Source: Erodium maritimum (Eukaryota > Streptophyta > Magnoliopsida > Geraniales > Geraniaceae). Taken from it: 64,000 nt of DNA. The position numbers were made by a program, and so were the translations under genes. Below the pieces are notes generated by a model, which was not told where the DNA came from, did not search any database, and saw only the letters and a program-made list of their open reading frames with translations. Location of the stretch: NCBI GenBank assembly GCA_963921825.1, contig OY997591.1:17727515-17791514 (forward strand). Direction: 5' to 3'. Below are positions 45,236 through 57,370 of the stretch, in pieces (position 1 is the stretch's first letter; every line of letters begins with the position of its first letter).

Positions 45236-46043
45236 CTCTCGGGCGGGTCCCCTACCCCGTCTGAACATGCAGACGTGTGTGATCACAGGACCCCCGTTAT
45301 TAAGAAGCGGGCCCCCAACCTCAGGTAACCACAATCACAATCACAAACAAAGTTCAACAAAAAGAAAAACAACACCGGCTTAACACTCCACATGCACTCA
45401 TGGCCCCCAAGACACCAACGGTAAAGACACGGGTTCAACAACCCCACGGGCACTCACGGCCACCCAAAACACCCCAACTGTAAACCACGGGTTCAACAAC
45501 CCCACGGGCACTCAAGGCCACCCAAGACACACCAACAGTAAAGTACGGGCTCTCATGGCCATCCAAGACACAAACAGTAAAGTACGGGCTCTCATGGCCA
45601 CCCAAGACACAAATTAAACAATCAACCTCCGGGCATAACCAAATGCCTCCAGTAATTCTAATCTCGATAAGTTCACTGCTCCTACGACACTACTAAGTGC
45701 CACATGCATTTCTATTGTTCGATACGTTCCCGTATCATACGACACCACCCAGTGTCGCCTGCCTTTCTAATATTCGATAAACTTACTTAACCCCCGACAC
45801 CCAAGTGTCACATGCATTTCTACTATTAACTTTCCCTAGTCAGGGCCGAGATCTGGCTACTTTTCCCTACCTCGTATGCTTTCTCCAAAAGCGCACAAAC
45901 AAGCTCCAGCGTGATCTCGATCACTCGCCTAGCTTTCCCTTCCCTTTGTCGGTAGCACGATCTAATAAGAACACAAATTTAAATACTTTTAAGTTCGCAG
46001 ACATAAACTGAATTTTAATAAACTTGACGCACAAAAGTAACCC

Positions 46044-46133
46044 CGACAATGTCGATCACTCCCAAACTTCCCAATCACTCGACATTGTCGATAATGGACC
46101 CAGAAAAGGCCGATTCGCCCGACATGGCGAATC
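46044..46133. repeat. Conserved double hairpin in gypsy LTR (copy C)
   Basis: Stem 1 is 46044-46055 with 46079-46090. Stem 2 is 46112-46133. Both stems are perfect, as in copy A. Confidence 0.8.
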
Positions 46134-49100
46134 TGCCAGGGTTTTGAAAACGTCCTTCCGTGGCTCCGAAAATTCCCGTTTTCGTTTCTACGGTCTTAGA
46201 ATAATTCAAGGGTTACTAGGCACTCGACGGAATCAAATTCCGACTTCCGATTAATTTAATTCGCGTTTAAAGTTTCTAAACCCGTCAATTACAACTTTCA
46301 CAATTTAACTCCAAATTTCGATCCGGGTGTGGATTAATTACTTGGGGAACGTTCTAAACCACCCGAACACGAAACCCGATCACCCGAGCATGTGGGCCCC
46401 ACCCGACCCCCTTTGGCCGTGTGTGGCTAGGGCCGGTTTGGGGCCGGTCCACCATGGTGGTGGCCGGTCCTAGCTCCGGCCAGCCACCCCATGGCCGGCC
46501 AGCCACCGTGCACGGTGGTCGGAGCTCCCCCCGAGCCTACGGTCACCGTAAAACGTCCCAATCTTGCCCCCAAAATGTCTCCAACGAGCCCCACACCTCA
46601 ACACCACCATAAACAACTAGTTTCAAACCAAACCCTAACTTCCAAACTTAACAAAACGAAATTCGGTTAGATGTTCACCGTAGAGAATGTCGATGGGAGT
46701 TCGATTCTTCTATCTTTGATACGATCCAATGGTTTGATGCTCGTGAATAGTGGAAAAACCCTAGAAGCTCCCTCTCTTTTCTCTCTTCTCCTTCTCTCTT
46801 CTTTCTCTTTCTAAAACCTAGTTTTTTTCCTTTTTGAAAAGCCTTGGCCGAACCCCCCCCCCCCCCCCCCCCTCCCTCTTGTGTCTTCTCTTGTTTTGCT
46901 CCAAAAACCTAACACCACCACTTGTTTGACAAGTGGCAAGTGGGTCCCACACCTTTTTGGGAAAATATCTCTTAGATATTTTCTAATCAGATTCGCGAAA
47001 TTCGGACGTTTCGGGCCCAGAACGGGCACTTTTTCCAAGAAATTACGAAACTTCATGGCCTACAAGGAAACGGCTCAACTAAGACCGCTGCGACGACGGC
47101 TAAGCTTTTTGGATCCAAAACGGACCTCGAATGGACCAAAACGTCGCCCGGTTGACTTTTCCAGCGAAAAGTCAACATTTCCCAAATTGGTCAGAAAGTT
47201 TCCCTGAGTCCCCTGGAACTCACTTTGGTCGACATCGGGGTCAACTCAAGTCCAGTATGACCCTCGGGGTCAAATTTAGGTTCATTTAAGTGCATGTCTG
47301 AAAATTTTTAAATTTTCCCGTTTTTCGCCGATTTGACTGGCGTTGACTGGGAGTGGTTCTTACACGAGTACTCAAACCCGACTCGTCGTTTAATCCCACT
47401 CTTAGCCCGTCCGAGCTAAAAGGCAATTGTTGAACTTAAATCGAAACCGTCGTAATGTTTAATTCGACTTTGGAACTGTTTTTGAGTTTGGCTTTCGTTT
47501 TGTTTTAGAGTCCGGCTTCGATCGAAGAAAAGACCGGGGGTAGCAAGCCAGGACGTCAACAGCTATGAGACATAGAATTCGGTTCGTCTTGAGGTAGGGA
47601 AAGTAGCGAATACCGGTTTAATTACGGAAAGTTACTAGTATGCATGCTAGGAAATAATAAAAACCAGGAAGATCATAGCTTGGCATGTAGGATGCGAACA
47701 ACTAGCGTAGACGTATGAACTATGAATATTTACGTTTTCTGTCTTGGGAATTGACGTGCTGGTAGAACCGGGCCATGTCGTGCCTGTAGGATTGTTTGCT
47801 GAGTGTATCTACTGTTGTGCTTTGTGTTGTTTGATTGGACATTAAATAACGAACATGAAAACGGATAAGATTGAACTAGTGATGCATGTTGATGACCTGT
47901 GTGGTTATTTCCTGTTTAATTGATATGTTGAATTGTGGGCTGGTTGGGGATTTGATACCGGTCAAGCCGGTGGGGGTTACCACGTTGAGTGTGGTGTCGG
48001 TAAGTGATGGTACGTATGTGACGGTTTGAGGGTGTTTAAGAGTTTAATAAGATTATACTCGGTGTTGCTTGATTGTGACTGTGTGTGGGCAAAGCGTGCC
48101 GTGTTTGTTGTATTGTGAACCCTTGTTTGTGATATGACCGGGTGAGTGATAGACCGGTTGTGTGCTATGTTGTGATGGTCTGGTCGGTATGCCGAGACTA
48201 GTTTGGGCTTTGTGTTGTCTTGTTGTGTGTTCCAAGAAAAGACGTAACCATAGTGATACTTTCCCCGTGGGATAGTTCCGGTGTAGTGTATCGAGGCCAA
48301 GGGTGGCATGTTGGATACCCGAGTCTCTGTGACAGGAAGAGTATGGCCCTGAGTCTACATGACAGGAAGACGTCCGACTGAGGGATTTCCGGTCTGGGAT
48401 GTTACCCCGAGTCTACGTGATGGGAAGGTGTCGGGACCGAGGCTTCGTGTTACGGTACGACATAAATGGCTGTGTGCATTCGATCATGTTGGAATCTACT
48501 GTACGGATTATGTGTTTGTTCTGCTGTGTGTTCTATGCTTGTTGATTGGCTGTGTGTGTTGTTTTGAGTGTGGTTTGGTCCTGAGTTGAGGATTGTGGTT
48601 ACGAGTTTCGTTGGAAATGGTTGTACTAGAATTTGTGACTGGGCCTGAGGGTCATGCTGGGACAACGGGTAGTATGGGACTTACGGGTCGTGATTGAGCC
48701 TACAGGTTGTGTTCCACCCCGTTGATCTATGATCCTTTGGAACATTTCCGGGCCCTCCGATGAGATGCGTTCTTAGGGAACATTTACGGTCGCCCCGATG
48801 CATGTGTCTCCTCTGGACCAAGGGGCTATTCGAGATGTTACGATGACTTTATGGGATGTTCTGATGGTAGTTTGGGGAATGTAGTATGGGACGTATATTG
48901 GTTGTTTTTGTGTGTGATACGTTGTTGTTCGGTTAAGGTTTTACTTGTGAAAGTGGTCGTTAAGCGTGTTTTAAGTTTGGCTATGAACCCCGTGTCGGTA
49001 GTTAGATATGTTGTACTAGTATGCCCTAATTGGACGGTTACTCGTGGTGGTGAGCCGATGTTCATTACTTTAACTACTTTTCCTACTGAGCGAAAGCTCA

Positions 49101-49366
49101 CCTCTTACCTTGTTGTATTTCAGGTTTTGAGCGGGAGGTGTACTAGCCGGATGCTTGATGCTTGGGAGCTAACGAGGGTCCTAGGCTAGTTGTCTAGTGA
49201 TGTACCGTGTTTTGAACTAAGAACTGTTTTTACGGTTTATTTAAGAGATGTTGACTCTTTTATTCGAATTTATGAAATTTCGTTTTATTATTTACGCTTT
49301 ATTTATTTAATATTTTAGTTCACGTCTCGAGTCCGGTCAAAACCGGATTTGGGGCGTGACAAAATA

Positions 49367-50460
49367 AACTGAAATGAAATATAGCCTGGGTTGCGGATTC
49401 CTCGAGACTTCCCGGCTCTGGACGTCCCGGGTCTGTGGGTATAGGCCCATAACGGTCCTCCCCACCCTTTCCCTGGGGGATCATTCATCCCCCGAGGGAT
49501 TGTAGTCCCCCGGGCTAACTTCCCGTTCCTGTACTTGCTCAGTGGTGGTTGGCAGCATCTTGGTCTCCGACTTGTCACCCGTCTTTATCACCTTGGGTCT
49601 TGGTCCAACGGCAGTGGTGAATCGCAGGATCCCCCGGCGGGCCAAGGTGCAGTCCTTCAAGTCTCCCAATCTCGGATCAGTTCTCTTCCACTTTCCCCCG
49701 ATCTTCAGATGTGGGTTAGGCTTGGAGCTTCCTTGCCATGTTGTTTGGCTATTGTTGGAGATGGGACCAAAACCCTAACCGTTGTACTCCGAGTATCCTG
49801 GTGTGCCTGGCTCCTACTGTTCGCGAACCTCCTAGGGTTTGCTGGTCCCGTGGAATGAGGAGCCCTTCCCGGGTGTAGCCCAATCCCCGAGTTAGCATAC
49901 CCTGGTTGGTAAGCCGAAGCCCAGGAGAAGCATTGCACCGGATCCCATTGGTAGGTCGGGATCGCGTTGTGAGCCGGTGAGGGGACGGGGGCCAGGCCCT
50001 GATACAAGACCCCCTGTCGCCGGAGTTCCTGGTCCCAATCCGGTAGAGGGCGTCGATTGTCGTGACTGGCTGCAAAGGACCGTACGGGCTCCGGTACGGA
50101 TCGACTCCAGGGAGACGGGTGCAAGCATGTCGGATCGTGGATCGCACCATGCATGGACCACCCTTGACTGTCCAGGATCAAAGTGGGGTTGGGGTGGTTG
50201 ATCATGGGGGGGCGCAGATGGCCGGGTGCGAAGGAGCGGGGATGGGGAAGTTGGTCCGGCAACCATGGTGTCCTAGGGGGATGACCATCTTGGTAGCGGC
50301 GTGAGAATGGTAGAACCATGGTGCTGATGCGAAAGGGAGGAGCGACGATGGAAAAAGGGTTGCAGACGATGAGGGAGGGACGGCGACTGGAGATGGAGCG
50401 ACGGCGGCAACAACGGCTGTAAACCCTAAATAGGGTAGAGAGAACCTCATTTGGATGTGT
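49367..50460 (-). pseudogene. Unidentified GC-rich frame, possible retroelement ORF1 or captured gene
   Basis: On the minus strand an ATG at 50319 opens a 204-aa Pro/Arg/Ser-rich frame to 49705. A one-base shift continues as a Lys-rich, more globular segment (KIGGKWKRTDPRLGDLKDC...) ending at 49481. Upstream (50320-50440) is a GC-rich leader with CGCCGTCGCTCC words, as in plant LINE leaders. No domain, zinc knuckle or RT motif was recognised. The change in base composition against the flanks shows it is a distinct unit. Clear borders and target duplications were not found. Confidence 0.35.
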
Positions 50461-51179
50461 GTGAAAAGCTTTTTTTTTTGAAAGTTAAAATTTTCCTAAC
50501 TTTGTTAGAGTACTGATTAGTATATGTTAAGAAGGATAATCCTATATATAGATACACATGTTTGAGACGTGTTTATATAAAACTGTTAAAAAAATAAAAA
50601 TTAAAAACACTAACCTTATCACCCTTTTGTCACTTGATGCTGAAACAGAAGAACCATTTTACTAATTATATCGAACGGATAAGGGATTGCCAAAACAATT
50701 GTAACGGGACCACTTCTTTTATCAATTAAATATGAGAAATCACTTCTCGTCCATTCTTCTCGTTCTTTTGTTACTCTCTTTAGCCATGGATCAAAACATT
50801 ACATTCACATGTCATTTTTGCCGCCACATTATTATATCTCACACTTAGGGACGGACAAAATAATTGGTACCGACAAAATCGATCAGACTGATCAATATCG
50901 GCATCGGAATAACATGCACCAATATGATTTGGATTGGCAATGTTGGAGAAAATGTAAAACCAAAGAGGATTCTGTTAGTTGCCGATTTTGGTATCGAGGC
51001 CAATCGATGAAATTGGTATTGGAATCTCTGACTATTCTTCACCAACGATTCTTAACTCCGGTGGTCTTAAACAAATATTCAAAAGTGAGCCTTTATTTTT
51101 TATCAGCAAAGCAATATATTGGAATTTTCCTCTTTCCGAAATAGAAAAAGAGAGACAAGGGAATAACTCTTGAGCACAC
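50461..51179. other. Intergenic, no feature recognised
   Basis: AT-rich DNA between the GC-rich frame and the copia-4 LTR. Repeated words around TCGATCAGACTGATCAATAT and its variants (50870-51030) hint at an old inverted-repeat element, but no ends can be placed. Confidence 0.4.
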
Positions 51180-52262
51180 TGTTGGACAAAAGTGAGTTTA
51201 GACAAGTGGAAATGTTTAACTTGACGCTCAATTATATATAGGATCGGCTCACCCTAGAACTATGGAAATATTAGTTTCGTGTTCTAGGGAGTGGGGCATT
51301 TCCAACGAGATATTATGAGGTCTAAACGGACAAGAGTTGAAAGAGAAATTAAAGCTCAAAGATCACCCATTGAACTTAGTTGTTGAGAAAATTGCAAATG
51401 AACAATGCATCATTCTGTGTTGTCCCACATCGAAAGATTGTCAAACTTTCATTGGGTTTATATAGTGTTGTCTTCCTAGCATGTTTGAATTGTTTGGATG
51501 AAAGGTTGTGTGCAGGACGCGAATGCTGCAGCGGATTTGGGCTCATAGCGCCAGCTCTGTTTTGCTTCGGCACGTATTAAAATCTCAACAATTAATTTCC
51601 AATTTTCAGAATATGCAAAATAAGGAAATCTAAAATTGAGATCTTTTTCAGTTTTGGAAATTGATATGAAATTAAGAAAATTTCCAAATTTTATATTATT
51701 TTGAATCTTATAATAATTCTGAAATTATTTTTAGTTTACAGAATTTATTAAATTCGAATTTAATATTTAATTTTCGAAATTGTCTATTTCCCAAAAAAAT
51801 GATATTTCCGATATTTGTGTTTCCAATAAACTCGTTTCCTAAAACTCTCTCCCATTTTCCTATATAAGCTCTATTCTAGTTCATTATTCGTAGACACGTA
51901 GTAGAGACGAATTATATACGAAATTTACCTACACAATTTCTCTCCTTCTCCAAGAACAGGGCAACTGATTTCTTTCTACTCGGTGTTACTTCTCATACAC
52001 GGTTTCGAGTTCGTTTACGTTGTCGTTGTATCTTGGGAGACTTGCTCATATGGGGCAATAAAAAGTCTTAAGGAAACTGGTTCGCAGGCCTCGACATACC
52101 AGTACTATCTTCGAGGATCGACTGAGGTTATTGTATCGATTACGTATCGTGTTTACATTATTGCTTTTACATTATTGTTACTTATGTGATTCTAACGTTC
52201 ATTAATAATATTGGTTTCAGTTTTATCTGTTTATTATCGTTTATGGACTAACCCGTCTAACA
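51180..52262 (+). repeat. copia-4 5' LTR (3' border tentative)
   Basis: Begins TGTTGGA; CCGTCTAACA at 52253-52262 is a plausible inverted match for the end. TATATAAGC near 51860 is a good TATA candidate. No clear Met-tRNA primer site follows, so the end could lie elsewhere between 52200 and 52300. Confidence 0.6.
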
Positions 52263-55040
52263 ATCTTAAGACTTTTTATTTCTGCAAGTTCCATAGACGA
52301 AGAACAGGATAGCTATGCCGGAATTTGATTCAAACTAAGTTTATAATCAAAATCTGGTAACAAAGTTCGGTAACATATAATGCTACATCCAATTGATTTC
52401 ATTTGCAGAAATCAAACTTTGATTTGATCTAATTCCACTAATTTCCTGTTTGAGCTTCTGTATGTCAACAGGAAAGGTAAATATTGTATAACAAGTACAA
52501 GAAATGTCTTGTTATGTCCAAACTCCTTATAAATTCATCTTTGAAATCAATTTTTCGAATTTGATGGATAGAAAAGGAAGGTTGAGTTCCCAATGCTTGC
52601 TCCTTTGCTGCTGCTAATGTCCGTATGGCTGAATATGTAAACACTTAGCTCTTGGAGGATGAAGAAAGTCAAGTTCCTTTGAGAATTTTAATATCTTTGG
52701 AAACGAAAGTTGGGCACCAATTTCTTTCCTCACGTCTTAATTGGGTCTGTAGGGTCCAATTTTCTCTGTTTAGCTGCTGCTGCAACTCACTACTGAAATT
52801 GAAGGAGGACTCCATATTAGCTACTGTAATACACGGCTGAAAACGGGTTTATGATTTTATGTATTTCTTTTTCCTATGTGGGTCGTAGTTTAATTTTGTT
52901 TAAGGCCCAAAAGAAAGGAGAGAGCCCAAAAGAAAAATCATCCGAAAACACCACGCGAGTCACCTCTGCTCCAGGTCGCGGGTTGGAACCGGGTTTCCGC
53001 GGGTCATGAGCGGTCCGGGTTAGGACACATCTATGGGGGCGGTTCAGGACTGGTCGGGTCAGATTCGGTCCGCTGGACAGGTCCGAGTTGTGGAGCAGGC
53101 CCGGTTCGTGGGTCAGATTCGACACGGTTGGACAGATTGAAAAAAAAAACTCTTCTTCTCCTTATTATGCATGTCAGAATAACTCTTGTGATCGATCTTG
53201 TATCTTAGAAACACGTCAAGACGATCTTGTTACACTTATCTGATTCGATTTTAGTTAGAACACGTACGAACAGATTAACTTTTATCTGATTCGGTTCTAG
53301 CTTAGAACACGTACGAACAGATTAAATTTTCCAACGATTGGAAACTTTTGACAAATTATACAGTTTCTTTGTGAATCAAACGAGAAAAAAAAACTTGGAA
53401 TTAAGTTCCTAAAACGGTTTTCCAAAATTTTCAAAAACGAAACAAATTGGAAATTATTTCCTAAACGGTTTCTGTTTTGGAAAAAGAAACGACTTGCTTC
53501 AAGATTATTTATGAAATCTTGAAAACATCTCGAATTCATACGGAATTCAAATCGAGAGAAACGAACTTGGAATAAAATTCCCAAACGGATTTCTCTAAAT
53601 TTATGAAGGAAACAAATTGGATTTATTTCCTAAACGGTTTCCTAGTCTCCTAAAGGGAGTTTAAAACATTTTCTTAGAAGAACGATATATGTGATCGATC
53701 TTGTTTCTTGGAAATATTTAAAGATGATCAAACAAATGGATTCATGAGATCCGTAAAATGCATCATATTCGGTTCTAAAAGTAGAACACGTACGAATAAA
53801 TTAAAATCGAAGTGCTTTCAACGACTAAAAGACACTCGATGAAAATTGACAAATTGAATGGTTTCAATTAATTAAAACATCCAAGATTTGGAAAGTAAAT
53901 TAATTGATTCATGTTTTGTGGAAAAACGTTACAACGAGTAAGTTGGAACTAAAAATTATGCGTTAGAATTTAAGTTCAATATTGATTATGTTCTTTAAAG
54001 AACACGTACGAACAACTTGCTTTCACTTTAGAATGTGATGGACAAATGATGTCGTTCTATCTGCTTATGAACTACGGGTTTAAGTGGTGAACCATTTGTT
54101 CAAATTCTATAGTTGATAAAATAGATTGAATCGATCTTGTTTCTTTGAAACACGTAAAGACGACTCAATCAATATTTAAGCTCAATCGAGGTGTGAGTTA
54201 AACGGTTCAATTGGCTTGAACCATATAAAAGATCGATGTGGATCTAAATAGTGAATTTGATCATGTTCTTATTAAGAAATGACAAATTAGAAAGGTTCAA
54301 TTGATTTCAAAAATGAAACAAACCTATACAAGAACAAGAAAAGAGAAATTGAATAGTTTCATTTTCAAACTTCTTGATCAAACACGTGCGAACGATTAAT
54401 TAATCGATTTGGCTTCCTTGGTACAAGTTCAATCGAATGTGTCGATTTATCATTGAGAGTGTTAATTTAATCTTTGACCTATTAATCGATTTCTGTTTTA
54501 ATGTGAAACACGTTAGAACGATTAAATTTAGGATTTCAAGATCAAGTTAATTTTGCTCTATGTAAAGAACAAATGACCAAATTTAATAGTTTCAATTCTT
54601 GACAATTGAAATATGATAAATCAATTTAAACATATTGGAATACGTCCAAATGTTGCAAATTGTTAATCGGAATAGTTTCTTGGTGAAACAACGTGAAATT
54701 ATTTGAAAATGAGATTCATTATATGGAATTGCTCAAATTTCAATGTGACTTCCGGATATAGGAAGAACCTCAAAACGACTTGAAGCGTACAAGGCTTAAG
54801 GAAAGTTTATGAGGGTGAAAAATTAGTTTTGACTAAGGATGCATATTTGTGGGAAATGAATATGTTTCCAAACACGTTAAGTCCAAGAAATGAATAAAAT
54901 AAGGGGGACGCTTCTTATAATTATCTCATTGTGTCGTTATATGTATGACTTGGAAAAATTGGACATGTTTACCACGTAGCGCTGCGTAAGAGTAAACAAT
55001 CTCGGAACACATCCTAAAATTCCAACGGACTATAAATGCG
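52263..55040 (+). other. copia-4 leader region, non-coding
   Basis: 2.8 kb without coding potential, between the 5' LTR and the RT relic. It includes a GC-rich block at 52920-53130 and the repeated hairpins of 53200-54873. Polyprotein sequence upstream of RT appears to have been lost at about 55040. Confidence 0.6.
53200..54873 (+). repeat. Array of short hairpins, most with an ACGT-containing tail
   Basis: About ten copies of a short stem (GTTCT/AGAAC or GTTTC/GAAAC, loops 3-6 nt), most followed by an ACGT tail such as ACACGTACGAAC or ACACGTAAAGAC. Positions are 53200, 53248, 53294, 53704, 53772, 53991, 54139, 54495, 54675 and 54864. A tail without a clear stem is at 54381. The 53991 copy is a perfect palindrome, GTTCTTTAAAGAAC. 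Confidence 0.7.
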
Positions 55041-55757
55041 GAATTTATGTCAAAATAATTATTCACATGACGAACCTTTTGATCAAATCAAATTTGGGTT
55101 GTCACTTGACATGTGGGGGGGAGGGGAAGCTATTTTGTTAGCTAACTACCTTTGAATAAGGTACCCCCCTTAAGAAATTAGACAAGACTCTACCCGAATT
55201 ATGGAAATGGAGAAAACCTTCCAATAATTACTTGAAAATGTGGGGGGTGTCTTGCTAAGTTATTGGCCCCATTATTAAATAAGATGACAATCGGTCTTAA
55301 AAATAGTGAACTATAGGTTATTGGACTGAAGCTATCACTCAAGCAATGGACCAAAAGGCTTGATGATGTCATGTTAGCCAATAACGACTAGATAAACAAG
55401 TGTGACAAATGATAGATGTCAAGACCACAAATGAGGGATATGTGATCCTATGTTTGTACGTGGATGACATTCTAATCATGGGGGGTAGTGATAAGATGGC
55501 AAAGGGTACCAAAACCTTGTTAAACTCTAAGTTTGACATAAAAGAAATGGTACTTGCGTATATGATTTTGGGTATCCAAATCAAACGTTCATCTGATGGT
55601 GTCATATTAACCCAATCACACTACATGGACAAGATATTGAGTAAGTTCAGTAAGAAAGATACTTGTAATGCCAGAACACTTATAGACAATAATGAACACT
55701 TGTATAAAACAAAGGTGAAAGCATTTACTATGTATCTCATTACAATCATGTAAGTAT
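55041..55757 (+). pseudogene. copia-4 reverse-transcriptase fragment, copy 1
   Basis: The second half of a copia RT. The frame from 55409 holds VILCLYVDDILIMGG with the catalytic YVDD (about 55454-55465), FDIKEMVLAYMILGIQIKR and ILTQSHYMDKILSKF. Upstream parts have stops. It matches 59157-59863 with about five substitutions and one indel. It is followed directly by the copia-3 LTR. Confidence 0.85.
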
Positions 55758-56140
55758 TGTTGGGTTTGCCCTAGGCCCAATCGGGTTTCAAGCCCAATTG
55801 CGTCTTGGACCCAATAATTAATTCATTATAAATAGATAATTAGGGTTAAGAGAATAATTAGATTATTATCTGCAGCCACTTTTTCTATTCTCTCCCAAAC
55901 AACCAAAAAGAAGAATCGTTCTTCTCCATAGCCGTCTCAATCGTTGAAAGCATCAAAGATCGTTGCTCGGTGTGGATACACTAGAGGCTTCGTAGTTTCG
56001 GAGCTATATCGGTTTTGCTCTACATATCAAGTAAGTAAACCCTTTTATTGTTTTAACATTGATTCAAATGCAAATAGATCGTTTTGGATCGAATCTTTTT
56101 ATTCCCCTGCGAACATATGATGTTTATTTTCGATCCTTCA
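55758..56140 (+). repeat. copia-3 5' LTR (383 bp)
   Basis: Starts TGTTGGGTTTGCCCTAGG and ends GATCCTTCA two bases before the primer site. A TATAAATA box lies near 55827. Confidence 0.85.
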
Positions 56141-56142
56141 AT

Positions 56143-56154
56143 TGGTATCAGAGC
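56143..56154 (+). other. copia-3 primer-binding site
   Basis: TGGTATCAGAGC, complementary to the 3' end of plant initiator-Met tRNA, two bases after the LTR. Confidence 0.95.
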
Positions 56155-56806
56155 CTTGGGTTCTTTGCATTTAAATCATATGTATAATTGATTTTTTGTG
56201 GATGATCTGTTTTTAACAAATCATGTGTATATACACTTGAGTTGATGAAACCGTGTGTACGTGTTTGTGGCTAATCTTGTATAAGGGTGATATGTTAATT
56301 AGTTGACTAAGTATACATGTCAATCATTACCGTGGATTGTATGTTGTATTCATCTTTTAAACCTATATATATAGGTTGTGTACTGCATGTGTGTTTTGAA
56401 ATTGGTTACACATGTACACATGAGACAGTGGCATGTTTATGCCATAATCACTATTAGTATATTTTATAAATAATATAAAATATATGATAATGATTCTATT
56501 AAGCTATGATATATATATTTAAATTATGTTTGAATATATATTGTCCATGTTTTAATTCGTTATATGCATGTGATATATGTAAAGACAAATGCATATGGTT
56601 ACGGTAAATGGTGTTACTTATAGATATGTGTGAGATATGTATGTGTTTTTCATATGATGAAAATTGTATTGAAATTGTTTTAATACAAATAAATCTTTGA
56701 GTTTTTTAAAATTATTGAGTTTTAATTGATAAAATATAAGATATTTTATCAAAGGCTTTTCCATCGAAGTAGATAAATAAAATTGATATTCGTTTACGAG
56801 GAACGA

Positions 56807-57265
56807 CCTGACTACCAGGGGACTTGTAGTTCGGAATAATTATTTTTTATTTTTGTTTACAAGGAACGACCTGACTACCAGGGGACTTGTAGTTCAAAGA
56901 TGAATATATATTTTTCCTCTTATTTGCATACGATGCAAGTACATAGAAAATTATTTAATGTTAGTACTTATAGTCTGGACTACCCAGAGGGTATAACTTT
57001 AATTAATTTTCAAGAGGAAGTAATTTTGTCTATTGCATGTGATGCGTGAGTGAAGAAGAAATTATTTGATGTTACACTTATAGTCTGGACTACCCAGAGG
57101 GTGTAATATTAACTGATTTTATGTCACTAGGATGGATAAACTCAAATATACTAATAGGACCGACCTGACAACCAGGTGACTATGTAGTATATAGCCTGTT
57201 GTGGTTTTATATGATAAAATCAAGAAAAACTTTAATTATGTTTGAGAAACGACTTGACAACCAAG
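56807..57265 (+). repeat. Six covarying mini-hairpins in the copia-3 leader
   Basis: Each has a five-base loop, ACTAC or ACAAC. Stems: CCTG/CAGG at 56807-56819 and 56870-56882; TCTGG/CCAGA at 56974-56988 and 57084-57098; ACCTG/CAGGT at 57163-57177; CTTG/CAAG at 57253-57265. Stem bases change in compensating pairs while the loop stays. The first two are followed by GTAGT (56826-56830, 56889-56893), which could pair with the ACTAC loop. Confidence 0.8.
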
Positions 57266-57370
57266 GGGCTCATTCATGTTTTAAAGTTTGTATTATCATT
57301 TTGATGAATCGTATGTCTTAATGATGTATGTTTGTGCTATTGTTGTTTTCCTTTACAGTAACTTTCTGAA

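Larger units (their letters stand above)
41960..47364 (-). mobile_element. gypsy-1 (family G1): 5' LTR, leader and gag; pol and 3' LTR lost
   Basis: On the minus strand the order is 5' LTR (47364-44504), primer site, roughly 1.1-kb leader, gag, then an abrupt end near 41960. The flank CGAGT (47365-47369) should be one target-site copy. The left partner is missing, so a deletion removed pol and the 3' LTR. The left junction lies at two tandem AAATGATACAAT repeats (41940-41965). Confidence 0.85.
44504..47364 (-). mobile_element. gypsy-1 5' LTR, family G1, copy C (2861 bp)
   Basis: TGTCACACTCCAATTTCAG to TTCTTACA. It aligns with copy B over its whole length. It contains the tandem arrays (45060-45235 and 45380-45620), the double hairpin and a 20-base C run (46853-46872). 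It defines the orientation of the whole G1 family in this window. Confidence 0.95.
41526..49361 (+). mobile_element. Solo gypsy-type LTR, family G2, split by a G1 gypsy element
   Basis: Starts TGTAAAGACCGCTTCGG and ends GGGGCGTGACA. An exact 5-bp target duplication, AAATA, is at 41521-41525 and 49362-49366. The two parts (41526 to about 41960, and 47365-49361) total about 2.4 kb. A TATAAAG box at 41770-41776 and a pyrimidine-rich leader support plus orientation. The terminus resembles the minus-strand end of family G1, so G1 and G2 are related. The inserted G1 element fills the gap. Confidence 0.88.

Noticed and set aside
44838..45383. 181-aa plus-strand frame in gypsy LTR copy C
   Set aside because: Open by virtue of the LTR tandem arrays. 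The corresponding frames are broken in copies A, B and D.
46853..46872. 20-base C run (and another at 35165-35184)
   Set aside because: Simple homopolymers prone to assembly and sequencing length error. No functional claim is supported.
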